A stretch of 64,000 nucleotides of DNA from Reticulitermes speratus. Its lineage: Eukaryota > Arthropoda > Insecta > Blattodea > Rhinotermitidae. This document shows, in pieces, positions 52,776 to 63,965 of the stretch. The notes below the pieces were generated by a model that did no database searches, was not told where the DNA came from, and saw only the letters and a list, made by a program, of their open reading frames with translations. The stretch lies in the NCBI GenBank assembly GCA_021186555.1, contig JAJKFL010000427.1:16420005-16484004 (forward strand). Direction: 5' to 3'. The position numbers and the translations under genes were made by a program. Every line of letters begins with the position of its first letter. Within the stretch, counting starts at the first letter, position 1.

Positions 52776-53221
52776 AAATAAAATATTTAGAAAGCAGGTA
52801 CAAATGTAATGTATATTACATAATCTTCTATGTTTTTGTGGGATTCCACAAGTTTTCCAATTTTGTTTACAATAAAATGTTAAATAGTATTGGTCGACAG
52901 TAGCTAATTAGTGATTATAAAATTATACATTATTGGACAAATTTTATACGTATATCTTACTTAAAAGCAACGGGTAAAATGAAAATTGTTATACAATATA
53001 ACAATACAACAATTCTCACTTTAACCCTTTTTTAAGGAAACATTTTATACGCTAAAATTTGTCCAATAATGTATAATTTTATAATTACTAATTAGCTACT
53101 GTCAACCAATACTATTTAACAATTTATTGTAAACATTTGGAAAACTTGTGGAATCCCACAAAAACATAAAAGATTATGTAATATAATTACATTTTTACCT
53201 GCTTTCTAAAAATTGTATTTA

Positions 53222-53262
53222 TGGCCTGATGGTGGTCGACCTCGACCGAAACATGTAGCAAT
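53222..53262 (+). ncRNA. Hammerhead-like motif, right arm
   Basis: Identical to the left-arm motif over the core: CTGATGG, T, GGTCGA - CC - TCGACC, GAAA, CATG, GTAGC. Helix I is poor. Confidence 0.5.
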
Positions 53263-53304
53263 TGAATAAAAACACAGTTGTGTTAGACTGAACCATATAA
53301 CTGT

Positions 53305-53954
53305 TTGTTATTGAATTAATACTTATACTTACACAAGCAAAGGCTAGGCGTATAACACCAGCAGGTGATAAACGTTTAAACACGCTTGTATGGGATGCTG
53401 TAAACAAATTACCTCTTCCTTTGTTATTTATACAAAACTTTGGTACCTGCAAAGCACTGCTGACGAGAATTAACAATAAAATATAATGTGAAAAGCAACA
53501 ACGAGGCCAAATAAAATAGGATAATAATGTATTTATTACGGATACGTTGTAGCCGAACATTATTGAAACATTATTAAATGCTAGTATTGTTGGAGCAGTT
53601 CGGCTCTCCCCTTCCACTCGTCTAAATATAGCAGCAACGACAAGGGACCAGTTGTCCCGAGTCAGTTGGCGGGAGTAAAAGGAAAAGAGTAGACGGATGG
53701 TTTTGTGCTAACGTTGTATTGTAATAAAATAAACAAAGTTAACCTTTTTGAAGAGAACAAGTCTCTTAATTTGATGTATATCAAATTAATAAAAAAAGTA
53801 ACCAGTAAAGTTCGGTTATAACGTTGCACCAGATATATCTAATTGAATATGAGTGTATCCGTCATTGTTCTGTTACGTAACAGGCGTGAATCTTCAAAGC
53901 TACCAGAACAATTAATAATTCAATTCCAATCGTACAACTGGTAAATAGGTTTCA
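53305..53954. other. Unannotated stretch
   Basis: Nothing recognised. Confidence 0.35.
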
Positions 53955-54075
53955 TGCCTATTATGGAACCTTAATGTTCATTTCCGTGTTAACAACAGTC
54001 CACCATTGGTCCCTATCCTGAGCCAGATAAACCTAGTTTACACCGTTACATCCTGTTCCTTTAACATTCCCTTTA
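53955..54075 (-). mobile_element. LINE-A 3'-end fragment, degenerate
   Basis: TATTATGGAACCTTAATGTT, CATTTCCGTG and GGTCCCTATCCTGAGCCAGA match the LINE-A 3' UTR in reverse. Confidence 0.65.
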
Positions 54076-54754
54076 ATAAAATCCTCATCTCTACACTCAT
54101 TAAGTTGTCTCTTACCTTTAATTTTCTCTAAAACGAAGAGCCCTAAAACTAACTAAGAAAAAAAGTCTTTAGTTCTCCAGAAAAATATGCAGGAGATAAA
54201 CAAAGATTCTGACCTGAATTTGTTCTGTTTATTGGGTTTTCAATTCGTGAATATGAATTTTGTATGGTATTGTCATTCAAACTCATTACAAAGTTTATAA
54301 ACACTATACGTCACTACTGCATTAACTTCCTGAATTTCCGGAAAACATGCAAAGCAAAATGAGATGAGGGGTTAGTCCTACCGAACAAGAGAGTACAAAA
54401 CTGCACATACACACAAATCAGCAAGCACACGCAATGCAAAACAAAGGTAGGCAGAATGCATGCGTCTCTGTATGTATAGTAGAAGAGTAATCAGGGCATG
54501 GGAAACTGTGCGTGGTGTTGCTCCGTGGGGGGCACTGCTTCTGTACCAGCCGGCTGATGGGTCTCCAGCAGCGACAGCAGTATGCAAAGTTCCTCCCCAT
54601 GCCACCAACCCGAAGAGAAGGAGCTACACCGTCAATCCAGAGAGTGCTACGCCTCAATGCTCGGAAGAGATACAGCGAACATAATTCATGTTAGCAAGCC
54701 ACTTGACCTTATAGCTATTTATAATTAAACCTTTTAATTCGATTTTAATATAGA
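54076..54754. other. Unannotated stretch
   Basis: Short overlapping frames on both strands near 54378-54694 show no recognised domain. Confidence 0.35.
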
Positions 54755-54853
54755 TATTTCATTCGGAAAGTAGATAAGAAATACCTGGAACGTTTTAAAA
54801 TGTGTTACTGGAGAAGGATGGAGAAGAGGTGAGTACCCAGAATTTTTCATTTC

Positions 54854-54884
<31 letters not shown>

Positions 54885-55560
54885 TGACCCTGAGGCTATA
54901 TATAATTTGTGTTTGATTTTAAAAATTATGTTAAAATATAATGTCGTTAGTACAACATAACATTCTTTGCAAATGCATTTATATACATACAAATATAACT
55001 ACAGGTTCCATGACAATCATAGCGTCCTACGTTCTTTTTTTAATTTCATTAATTTATTTTTCAAAATTCTAATGTCTTATTCATCAGCCGATTTCAGTGG
55101 CAGATTTCAGCTAAAGGGCAAATCACATAGAACTTTTGATACCACAATATCCATAAAATCTGTGTTTTTCAAATTTCGGTTTTGGGGGATTTGGAGAGCA
55201 GCAGACCGGCAGCCCCCCCCCCCTCTTGGTTGCGCCCCTGATGGAGAGGATCAGTTGGGCCGATTGTGTGAGAAATGAAGAAGTATTACAAAGAGTCAAG
55301 GAGGAGAGAAATATCCTGCATACAATAAATCGAAGAAAGGCTAACTGCATTGGTCACATCTTGCGTAGAAACTGCCTTCTAAAACACGTGATTGAAGTAA
55401 AGTTAGAGAGAAGGATAGAAGTGAAGGGAAGACGAGGAAGAAGACGTAAGCAGCTACTGGATGACCTTAAGAAGGAGAAGAAACTGAAAATTGATAGCAC
55501 TGTGTGGAGAACTCGCTTTGGAAGAGGCTATAGACCTGTAATTCCCATGTTGCACCACCA
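54755..55560 (+). pseudogene. LINE-B: C-terminal region split by a MITE
   Basis: Part one (54755-54824) reads RKVDKKYLERFKMCYWRRM. After a 415-bp insert the frame resumes at 55240: MERISWADCVRNEEVLQRVK, EERNILHTINRRKANCIGH, ILRRNCLLKHVIEVKLERRI, RRGRRRKQLLDDLKKEKK and WRTRFGRGYRPV. The end is eroded. Removing the insert and one copy of GATGGAGA restores continuity of the LINE. Confidence 0.88.
54825..55239. mobile_element. hAT-like MITE, 415 bp
   Basis: It is flanked by a perfect 8-bp duplication GATGGAGA (54817-54824, 55240-55247), the hallmark length for hAT transposons. The right end read inward, AGGGGCGCAACCAAGAGGGG then CTGCC, resembles a hAT-type terminus. The left end AGAGGTGAGTACCCAGAA then a 27-G run and CTGACC is a diverged partner. 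Non-coding and AT-rich inside. Confidence 0.65.
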
Positions 55561-56602
55561 ATATACGTCTTTTTCATTTGAACGTTTTTGTGTATGTGGG
55601 GATGAAAAGGATGCCATTAAAAAATAAATGGCTAAACCACAAAACCTATTCCAAGTTGACTCTATTTCACACATCTGTTCTCGGTCCTTCTACTTGCATC
55701 CTCCTCAAATGAGTTCATTAAGTGATGGCCTGAAAATGTACATATGGTGAGATAGCCTACTAATACTGCACTTAAGTACATAATGTTGTAAGTGTAAAGA
55801 TATGAATTAATGCGTTGCGCGTCAGCTGATATAACTCTCTCAGTGCTTGTGCCTTGTTACAGTACGACGGCTCAGACAGGCGGTTGAGCAACGCGAAACT
55901 GGAGGTCAAGACACCAGCCAGGAACACATCACCACCGAATTTGGTGTTCTGCGCATCGTGTTTAAACACTCGCCAGGTTCAAGCTGTAGGCCTATACTAA
56001 GTTACTTAACGGAGTAACAAACAAACAAATGATTAGTCTCAAAATTTAACTGACTGTTGAAAGAATATCCTCTTAGTATGAAACGAACGTTGGTAGCGTT
56101 ACGTTTACGTCAGCTCCTCTCGTGAAAGCATGAAGCAGCCGCAACTGAACCAAGTACTTATGTGAATGCAGAAACGCGTAAACCACTGAACACGCAATAT
56201 CACAGTCGTCTGTGTCTCTCAACACGTCATACATTATTGAACTGCCGGTCATCACTTCCCTCGTACATTTTAAACTTACATTCAGGCGCAGATAGAGCTT
56301 CATGTCGTTAAGACTTAACATTAAATTGTAGCAATAACGTAAATAGCGAAAATAATGAAACAAAAAGTAGATGAATATTGCGGGCAAATGACACAAAATA
56401 AAAAGAACATTACATAATAGATTAACGACGTTCCAGAGAACAGGTAGCACAAAAAGAGTATTTACAAATTAGGCTGTTTTGCTGTTACGACCTATAACGT
56501 CTAGTACAAAGGCAACATCTGTTCATTCACTTGTGTCAGAAGCCCGACAATAACAAACAATAAGTTGAGGGCTACCTTCTAGAACATGACATTGCGTCAC
56601 TG
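55561..56602. other. Unannotated 1-kb stretch
   Basis: A minus-strand frame of 125 codons (56450-56073) is hydrophobic at its start but has no recognised domain. Nothing else found. Confidence 0.4.
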
Positions 56603-56655
56603 AGTAATCGGTTCCCGACGTTTCGAGGCAACGTACTGCCTTCATCTTCTAGGGT
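56603..56655 (-). ncRNA. Hammerhead-like motif, family B, solo
   Basis: Minus strand: CTAGAAGA (extra A in CUGAAGA), T, GAAGGCA - GTACGT - TGCCTC, GAAA, C, GTC, GGGAACC. The cleavage triplet is GTC. The outer CGGTTCCC/GGGAACCG bases are self-complementary. No inverted partner nearby. Confidence 0.45.
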
Positions 56656-56769
56656 CAAATGTCCTCCAAGTGACGCGGCGTCAATTCCAGAAGAAGGGAG
56701 CCCTAACTATGCCGCTCTGAAAATTTCAAAACTCGCACAAAATTAGTAGAGGAAGCACTGAAGTTTCTA

Positions 56770-58996
56770 AGGGTTGTGTACTGTCACAAGTAGCAACATG
56801 TTACACTGCAAGATAAACACGTTGTGTACTGTCACAAGGAGCAACATGTTACACTGCAAGATAAACAAGTTGTGTACTGTCACAAGTAGCATCATGTTAC
56901 ACTTCAAGATAAACAAGTTGTGTAGTCACAAGTAGCAACATGTTACACTGCAAGATAAACACGTTGTGTACTGTCACAAGTAGCAACATATAACACTTCA
57001 AGATAAACAAGCTGTGTACTGTCACAAGTAGCATCATGTTACACTTCAAGATAAACAAGTTGTGTACTGTCACAAGTAGCAACATATAACACTTCAAGAT
57101 AAACAAGCTGTGTACTGTCACAAGTAGCATCATGTTACACTTCAAGATAAACAAGTTGTGTACTGTCACAAGTAGCAACATGTTACACTGCAAGATAAAC
57201 AAGTTGTGTACTGTCACAAGTAGCAACATATAACACTTCAAGATAAACAAGCTGTGTACTGTCACAAGTAGCATCATGTTACACTTCAAGATAAACAAGT
57301 TGTGTACTGTCACAAGTAGCAACATATAACACTTCAAGATAAACAAGCTGTGTACTGTCACAAGTAGCATCATGTTACACTTCAAGATAAACAAGTGTGT
57401 ACTGTCACAAGTAGCAACATATAACACTTCAAGATAAACAAGCTGTGTACTGTCACAAGTAGCATCATGTTACACTTCAAGATAAACAAGTTGTGTACTG
57501 TCACAAGTAGCATCATGTTACACTTCAAGATAAACAAGTTGTGTACTGTCACAAGTAGCAACATGTTACACTGCAAGATAAACAAGTTGTGTACTGTCAC
57601 AAGTAGCATCATTACACTTCAAGATAAACAAGTTGTGTACTGTCACAAGTAGCAACATAACACTTCAAGATAAACAAGCTGTGTACTGTCACAAGTAGCA
57701 TCATGTTACACTTCAAGATAAACAAGTTGTGTACTGTCACAAGTAGCAACATGTTACACTGCAAGATAAACAAGTTGTGTACTGTCACAAGTAGCAACAT
57801 ATAACACTTCAAGATAAACAAGCTGTGTACTGTCACAAGTAGCATCATGTTACACTTCAAGATAAACAAGTTGTGTACTGTCACAAGTAGCAACATGTAA
57901 CACTTCAAGATAAACAAGTTGTGTACTGTCACAAGTAGCATCATGTTACACTTCAAGATAAACAAGTTGTGTACTGTCACAAGTAGCATCATGTTACACT
58001 TCAAGATAAACAAGTTGTGTACTGTCACAAGTAGCAACATTTACACTGCAAGATAAACACGTGTGTACTGTCACAAGTAGCAATTACACTTCAAGATAAA
58101 CAAGCTGTGTACTGTCACAAGTAGCATCATGTTACACTTCAAGATAAACAAGTTGTGTACTGTCACAAGTAGCACATATAACACTTCAAGATAAACAAGC
58201 TGTGTACTGTCACACGTAGCATCATGTTACACTTCAAGATAAACAAGTTGTGTACTGTCACAAGTAGCACCATATACACTTCAAGATAAACAAGTTGTGT
58301 ACTGTCACAAGTAGCACATTAACACTTCAAGATAAACAAGTTGTGTACTGTCACAAGTAGCATCATGTTACACTTCAAGATAAACAAGTTGTGTACTGTC
58401 ACAAGTAGCAACATGTTACACTTCAAGATAAACAAGCTGTGTACTGTCACAAGTAGCAACATGTTACACTGCAAGATAAACAAGTTGTGTACTGTCACAA
58501 GTAGCAACATATAACACTTCAAGATAAACAAGCTGTGTACTGTCACAAGTAGCACATATAACACTTCAAGATAAACAAGTTGTGTACTGTCACAAGTAGC
58601 AACATGTTACACTGCAAGATAAACAAGTTGTGTACTGTCACAAGAGCAACATGTTACACTTCAAGATAAACAAGCTGTGTACTGTCACAAGTAGCAACAT
58701 GTTACACTGCAAGATAAACAAGTTGTGTACTGTCACAAGTAGCAACATTTACACTTCAAGATAAACAAGCTGTGTACTGTCACAAGTAGCAACATATAAC
58801 ACTTCAAGATAAACAAGCTGTGTACTGTCCAAGTAGCAACATATAACACTTCAAGATAAACAAGCTGTGTACTGTCTCAAGTAGCAACATGTTACACTTC
58901 AAGATAAACAAGTTGTGTACTGTCACAAGTAGCAACATATAACACTTCAAGATAAACAAGCTGTGTACTGTCACAAGTAGCAACATGTTACACTTC
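56770..58996. repeat. Satellite array, 48-bp unit, about 46 copies
   Basis: The unit is TTGTGTACTGTCACAAGTAG, CAACATGTTACACTGCAAGA, TAAACAAG. Main variants are GCATCATG/GCAACATG, CATATAACAC/CATGTTACAC, and CACTGC/CACTTC. These alternate, giving patches of higher-order order (for example a 96-bp pattern around 57000-57400). Several units have 1-3 base deletions. The length is a multiple of three, so the minus strand shows a 16-residue hydrophobic repeat (MLLLVTVHNLFILKCN). The frame is broken repeatedly, so coding is unlikely. Confidence 0.97.
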
Positions 58997-59004
58997 AAGA
59001 TAAA

Positions 59005-59520
59005 AAAAGACAGGCAATGTACGTATAAACGTAACATTAAGGCGCGTTCGCGTAACCATTTTTGCAGTGGAAAAGCAGTAAGTATTACATATTTTGAGTG
59101 TGTGTCTGTAGCCTTAGTTATCCAACATGCAAAGCGCATGCGCAGTACTATATTGTCATCTGTGGCCTGTCTGGCTCTACCATATTTTTCCATATTATCT
59201 TATAAACGGCACGATTTCCGGAAAAAAGTTATCGGATATGAAATGTGTTTTGATTTCCTCTACAGCTTTTGTCTGAAACATTTCTCATTCTAAGAAAAAT
59301 TCAGCGAGATATCATAAATGTACATAAGTCTTCATGTAGCTAAAGTACACGTTATTCTTGTCAGATTTTAATAAAACGTGAATTTTCTCAACAGATTTTC
59401 GAAAAATACTCAAATATCAAACTTCATGTAAATCCGTCCTGTGGGAGCCGAGTTCTTCCATGCGGACGGACAGACATGACGAAGCTAATAGTGGTTTTAG
59501 CAATTTTGCGAATGTGCCTA
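59005..59520 (+). repeat. Dispersed repeat Y, copy 2
   Basis: It aligns with 49260-49765 (TTTTGAGTGTGTGTCTGTAG, GCCTGTCTGGCTCTACCATA, TTTTGTCTGAAACATTTCTC, GCGGACGGACAGACATGACG). Its left end joins the 48-bp satellite exactly at GACAGGCAATGTACG, so the first 40 bases of copy 1 are absent here. Confidence 0.75.
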
Positions 59521-59736
59521 AAAAGGAACTCAGGACCACATAACGTATATATATGACACTAGTCATAAAATTTCAGACTATAGAAACAAGGGGCACAAAC
59601 ATAAAGAAAAGACGGAAGATATCGTATTCCAATGATTTATTTCAACTGTAATCCACGGCAGCATATTAATTTTCGAATTCAAATAAAATTTCGCTCGACC
59701 GAAGAGGAACGGATACCCATTTGGCCTAAATTTTGA

Positions 59737-60050
59737 AGCTGTTGCTGTTGTTGTTGTTATTGTTATTGTTGCTGCTGCTGCTGTTGTTGCAGCTGTTGTT
59801 ATTGTTGTTGGTGCTGTTGTTATTGTTGCTGATGCTGCTGTTGTTGCTGTTATTGCTGCTGCTGCTTCTGTTGTTATTGTTGCTGCTGTTGTTGCTGTTG
59901 TTGTTGCTGCTGTTGTTGTTCTTGTTGCTTCTGCTGCTGTTGTTGCTGTTGTTATTGCTGCTGCTGCTGCTGTTGCTGCTGCTGTTGCTGCTGCTGTTGC
60001 TGCTGCTGCTGTTGTTGCTGTTGTTCTTTTTGCTGCTGCTGCTGTTGTTG
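59737..60050. repeat. (YTG)n / (CAR)n trinucleotide tract, about 310 bp
   Basis: An imperfect tract of GCTGTTGTT-type triplets. On the minus strand one frame is CAG/CAA (poly-Gln) and the frame-shifted one is Asn/Ser. On the plus strand it reads poly-Leu. Open frames on both strands follow from the triplet composition. No flanking domain supports a protein. Confidence 0.95.
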
Positions 60051-61912
60051 CTGGACGTGAAACAAGTCTTACTCGAAAATTTCCAAAGCCGGTCTCCTGG
60101 ACTTTGTGTTTCTTTGTAACTCAGTGTGTAAAAGACAGGGCAAAAAGTCATGCCTAATTCAGAGACCTTATCCAGCATTCGTCTGGAATAACAGAGACAA
60201 TCCACGAAGGACCTGAATCATGACAGCCGCTGCCAAGTCACGAGGCAGACACAAGTAGACGCAGTACTGCTGAGTTAACTTGCTTCGTAACTGTGCATTT
60301 TATTCGCTGCTGTGGGGGTGAAGATTCCAGCATTTGTTACTCAGTGGGAGTTCGCTGGTCAGCAGGGCAGCCGAAGCAAGTTATCCTACGAGACGAGCCA
60401 CTCCCTGCCTACGGACTGGAACATTGATTGTAATACATGGCCTGGCGTTTGGCCAGCTCAAGAAGAGTTAATGAAAACAGTAACGGGCGGGGTGGTGGCT
60501 CTTAAAATGTATGTTTTGTTTACGTATGCCACTTGTCTCCCGTGGAGATTACGGAATGAGTTGCAAATCGACAGGACACCTCAAGACGGTAGGGCCATTT
60601 CAGAAGACTCAACAACGTTTTCGGTGGCACATAATCGATATTCTTAATACACAAGCGCGTTCTCGAAACCCGTGAGATCTGCACACGTATTGCACTAACC
60701 CCTCAATGCCGGCCTCGGTGCACTGTACGGACATTTAATGCGTCACACACTGCCGGTCTCGGTGCACTGGATGGGTGTGAAAAACTCCTCTGTCTTGGGC
60801 GGTAGTTGGAATTTAACCCCAGCGTCGTTCAAAGGTTAATACAAAATAAGTGTAGTGTATGGATGCCTACAATTTTTATTCCATATTGATTTTCCTTGCT
60901 AATATTCTGCGAAAAAAAAAAGTTGAAACTTTGTCCACCACAAATCCCACGTCGTCCTAAATAAATGTGCGGAAATATTCAGAGAAATTTCATTTCATTT
61001 ATTAGAACATAGAATAATCATTATTTCTTACTCTGGCGTAGTGTTGTCAGCAACTTATGAATCACTCACATGCGGCCTAAATAATGCCTAAAAACTGTTC
61101 AAAATATGGCTACTATACCGTGACATCATTCTATTGCTTCCCCTCCGATAATCAATATGAGGGTAGAAAATCCCCTAGAAAATGTGTAATTTATTCACAC
61201 CACAGGTTGCCTACTTGTATTCTAGTGCAGTGAAAGGATTGTTTTGATTTACGACATACACTATCAACGCTGCTTTTGATCTATAAAGCAGGTGTTCGTG
61301 ACGAATGCAAACCAACTACAAATACACACGTAATCTATCTATTAAGAATTATCATGAAGAGGGTTGCTATTCTAGTGGACTTGAAAATGGGGAAATTGAA
61401 TTCAACGAACCAAATATTCTCTTTCCTTTCAGTAAACACCAAACGGTGACATGTCCATTTGTTCAGTAAAAAACGGACTCTGGAATTCAGCACGTCGCGT
61501 TAAACCAACAGATAACACTCGAATACTGTACATTGAAAATACTGCTACATGCAACTTAAAACAGTAAGAAACGTTTTAATAAAGTAAAAATTTTGTGCTG
61601 CTTTTTCAGCACGCAGGCAACAGCAAAATGTCACAGTTTCTTTTTCAATAATATCCTTAATTGACAGACGTCGTATAAGCTATCTACTTTCACAGCTACG
61701 TGTCTTGTATAAAATTTACTAGTTCTAAATAATTTATTTACAGAATGAGAAGGAATAAATGAAACCTTGCGTGTACTTTTTAAAATCAGGAATTTTCTAG
61801 AACGAAATTTGATATATTATAAAGTCTTTGTAGTTGTACTCTGTCACACCCAGGGCCGGGCCTTATGGCCTATGTGTAAAAAAGTTGTTACAGATTCTAT
61901 CATTTGTCTACC
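60051..61912. other. Unannotated 1.9-kb stretch
   Basis: A direct repeat of CTGCCGGTCTCGGTGCACTG-like sequence lies at 60706-60770. A 23-base SINE-3 shard (TTTGTCCACCACAAATCCCA) is near 60932. Frames up to 111 codons (60312-60647) show no recognised domain. Confidence 0.4.
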
Positions 61913-62190
61913 CAAAGCAATCCCATTACAGGCCTTAAGGTTCCAGGAAGTTGAGGCTCCCAGATTTCTAGATAATCAGCACATGAAGGTGGTAAGGTTG
62001 TCAGCCCTACGCACCGGCCGCCTTTAACCCCAGGAAATATTCCTGGTACTCATTTATGTTAGAGGCTGAGTCGACCCCAGGGCCATAGCGATACCGAAAA
62101 GATTATGACAATGACACCATCGGGATTCGAACCCGCGACCTTCCGGCATGTAGCGCAGTGCCTCAACCAACTGTGCCACCGCGTGCCCCC
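61913..62190 (-). mobile_element. SINE-4 copy
   Basis: Landmarks CCCATTACAGGCCTTAAGGT, GGTAAGGTTGTCAGCCCTAC, GACCCCAGGGCCATAGCG and GGGATTCGAACCCGCGACC are SINE-4 in reverse. An 8-bp direct repeat TTTGTCTA flanks it (about 61904 and 62191). Confidence 0.9.
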
Positions 62191-62279
62191 CTTTGTCTAT
62201 CAAATACAAAATGTTTAGCCTACTTTCCCGTAGAAAACGAACCTTCCGAGAACACTCAGTCGGTCTTCCATCCATCACG

Positions 62280-62990
62280 ACGATTGGAACAAGGCACATG
62301 GTGAAGTCCAGTTCACACTTCCTGTCACCCAAACTAAAACAAGGCACATGGTGAAGTCCAGTTCACACATCCTGTCACCCAAACTAAAAAAGGCACATGA
62401 TGAAGTCCAGTTCACACTTCCTGCCACCCAAACTAAAACAAGGCACATGATGAAGTCCAGTTCACACTTCCTGTCATCCAAACTAAAACAAGGCACATGG
62501 TGAAGTCCAGTTCACACTTCCTGTCACCCAAACTAAAACAAGGCACATGGTGAAGTCCAGTTCACACCTCCTGTCACCCAAACAAGGCACATGGTAAAGT
62601 CCAGTTCACACTTCCTGCCACCCAAACTAAAACAAGGCACATGGTGAAGTCCAGTTCACACTTTCTGTCATCCAAACTAAAACAAGGCACATGGCGAAGT
62701 CCAGTTCACACCTCCTGTCACCCAAACTAAAACAAGGCACATGGTGAAGTCCAGTTCACACTTCCTGCCACCCAAACTAAAACAAGGCACATGGTGAAGT
62801 CCAGTTCACACTTCCTGTCGTCCAAACTAAAACAAGGCACATGGTGAAGTCCAGTTCACACCTCCTGTCACCCAAACTAAAACAAGGCACATGGTGAAGT
62901 CCAGTTCACACCTCCTGTCACCCAAACTAAAACAAGGCACATGGTGAAGTCCAGTTCACGCCTCCTGTCACCCAAACTAAAACAAGGAAC
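62280..62990. repeat. Satellite array, 50-bp unit, about 14 copies
   Basis: The unit is AAGGCACATGGTGAAGTCCA, GTTCACACTTCCTGTCACCC, AAACTAAAAC. Variants include CACTTCC/CACCTCC and TGTCACC/TGCCACC/TGTCATC. One unit near 62580 is shortened by loss of TAAAAC. Confidence 0.97.
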
Positions 62991-63726
62991 CACTATGAGC
63001 CTCAACATTGTTTCAAAATATAATTACATGATTTTTTTTTGTAGTTCCTTGGACTACTTAATTCCTTATTAATAATGTGGGTGTTCCTTCACGAGGGCAA
63101 CATTAAGTTGTGGACACTGAGGGAGCTAGAAAAACAGTAACTTTCAGGAGATCCCCCCTTCGAAGCTGGACCAGAACACCGACTACCCTGAGGTTGTTCG
63201 TGGATTTACTCAGTCAATCCAAAAAAGCTAGAGCCATAACCTAACTTAGGCCACGACCACTTCCCTCCACATCTGTTCCAAACCATTATTTAGCAACATC
63301 CAGTCATTCGAAGATAGTCTTCAGTTAGAGTGCGTGTTACATAACTATAGACTGAGCTATAGACTGATAGCCTGACACTAAAAAAGGAAATAACTAATGT
63401 GATATTTGTGTGGACGTACTTATGCTTCGACTTCTGCTACACAAGGGACAAAGTACCGAATAGTGGAGTAAAGACGTTAAGTCAAAAGTCATGCCTTCAA
63501 AGTCTGCATCGTTTCCAGTCCCAATCTGCAGGCCTATCAATCCTGTTACCGACAGCAGCTTGGTCTTGCAGATGAAGTACGGTGGTTGTGGTGGTTGTGG
63601 TGATGAAAAAGCCTAGAAAAACGGTTGACAGGTAACCTCTACATTTTAGAAATCAAGCAACGTAGCCCATATAAAAACTACACAAGTTATTAATATTAAA
63701 ATAAAATGCGAGTATGGGATTTACGA
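62991..63726. other. Unannotated stretch
   Basis: Nothing recognised. Confidence 0.35.
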
Positions 63727-63965
63727 GGGGCATACGGTGGCGCAGTTGGTTGAGGCACTGCGCTACAAGCCAGAAGGTGACGAGTTCGACTTAATGCTTC
63801 CGGCCGCACTATGGCCCTGGGGTCGATTCAGCCTCTAACAGAAATGAGTAGCACGAATATCTCCTGGGGGGAGGGGGGTAAAGGCGGCCGGTGCCTAGGG
63901 CTGACAACCTTGCCACCTACACGTGCCGATTGCCTGTCCAGGCCTGTAGAGGGACAACTTTGTTG
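63727..63965 (+). mobile_element. SINE-4 copy
   Basis: The head is GGTGGCGCAGTTGGTTGAGG with CACTGCGCTACAAGCC. The body has ATGGCCCTGGGGTCGATTCA, CCGGTGCCTAGGGCTGACAA, ending GGCCTGTAGAGGGACAAC. The B box region (GACGAGTTCGACTTAATG) is partly deleted. Confidence 0.85.

Larger units (their letters stand above)
52690..53304. mobile_element. Large foldback element with hammerhead-like ends
   Basis: A 615-bp near-palindrome. The arms are about 260-270 bp each, from CAGTTATATAGTTCAGTC (left) and GACTGAACCATATAACTG (right) inward to about 52965 and 53040, around a centre of roughly 80 bp. The arms are about 90 percent alike by eye. Motifs sit 45-80 bases from each end. No coding. Confidence 0.92.

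Noticed and set aside
56897..58040. Long minus-strand frames of 176 and 142 codons in the 48-bp array
   Set aside because: They follow from a repeat length divisible by three. Indels break the frame repeatedly, so I list the array as a repeat, not a CDS.
59726..60205. Poly-Leu (+) and poly-Ser/Asn (-) open frames
   Set aside because: Translation of a trinucleotide microsatellite. There is no conserved domain at either side.
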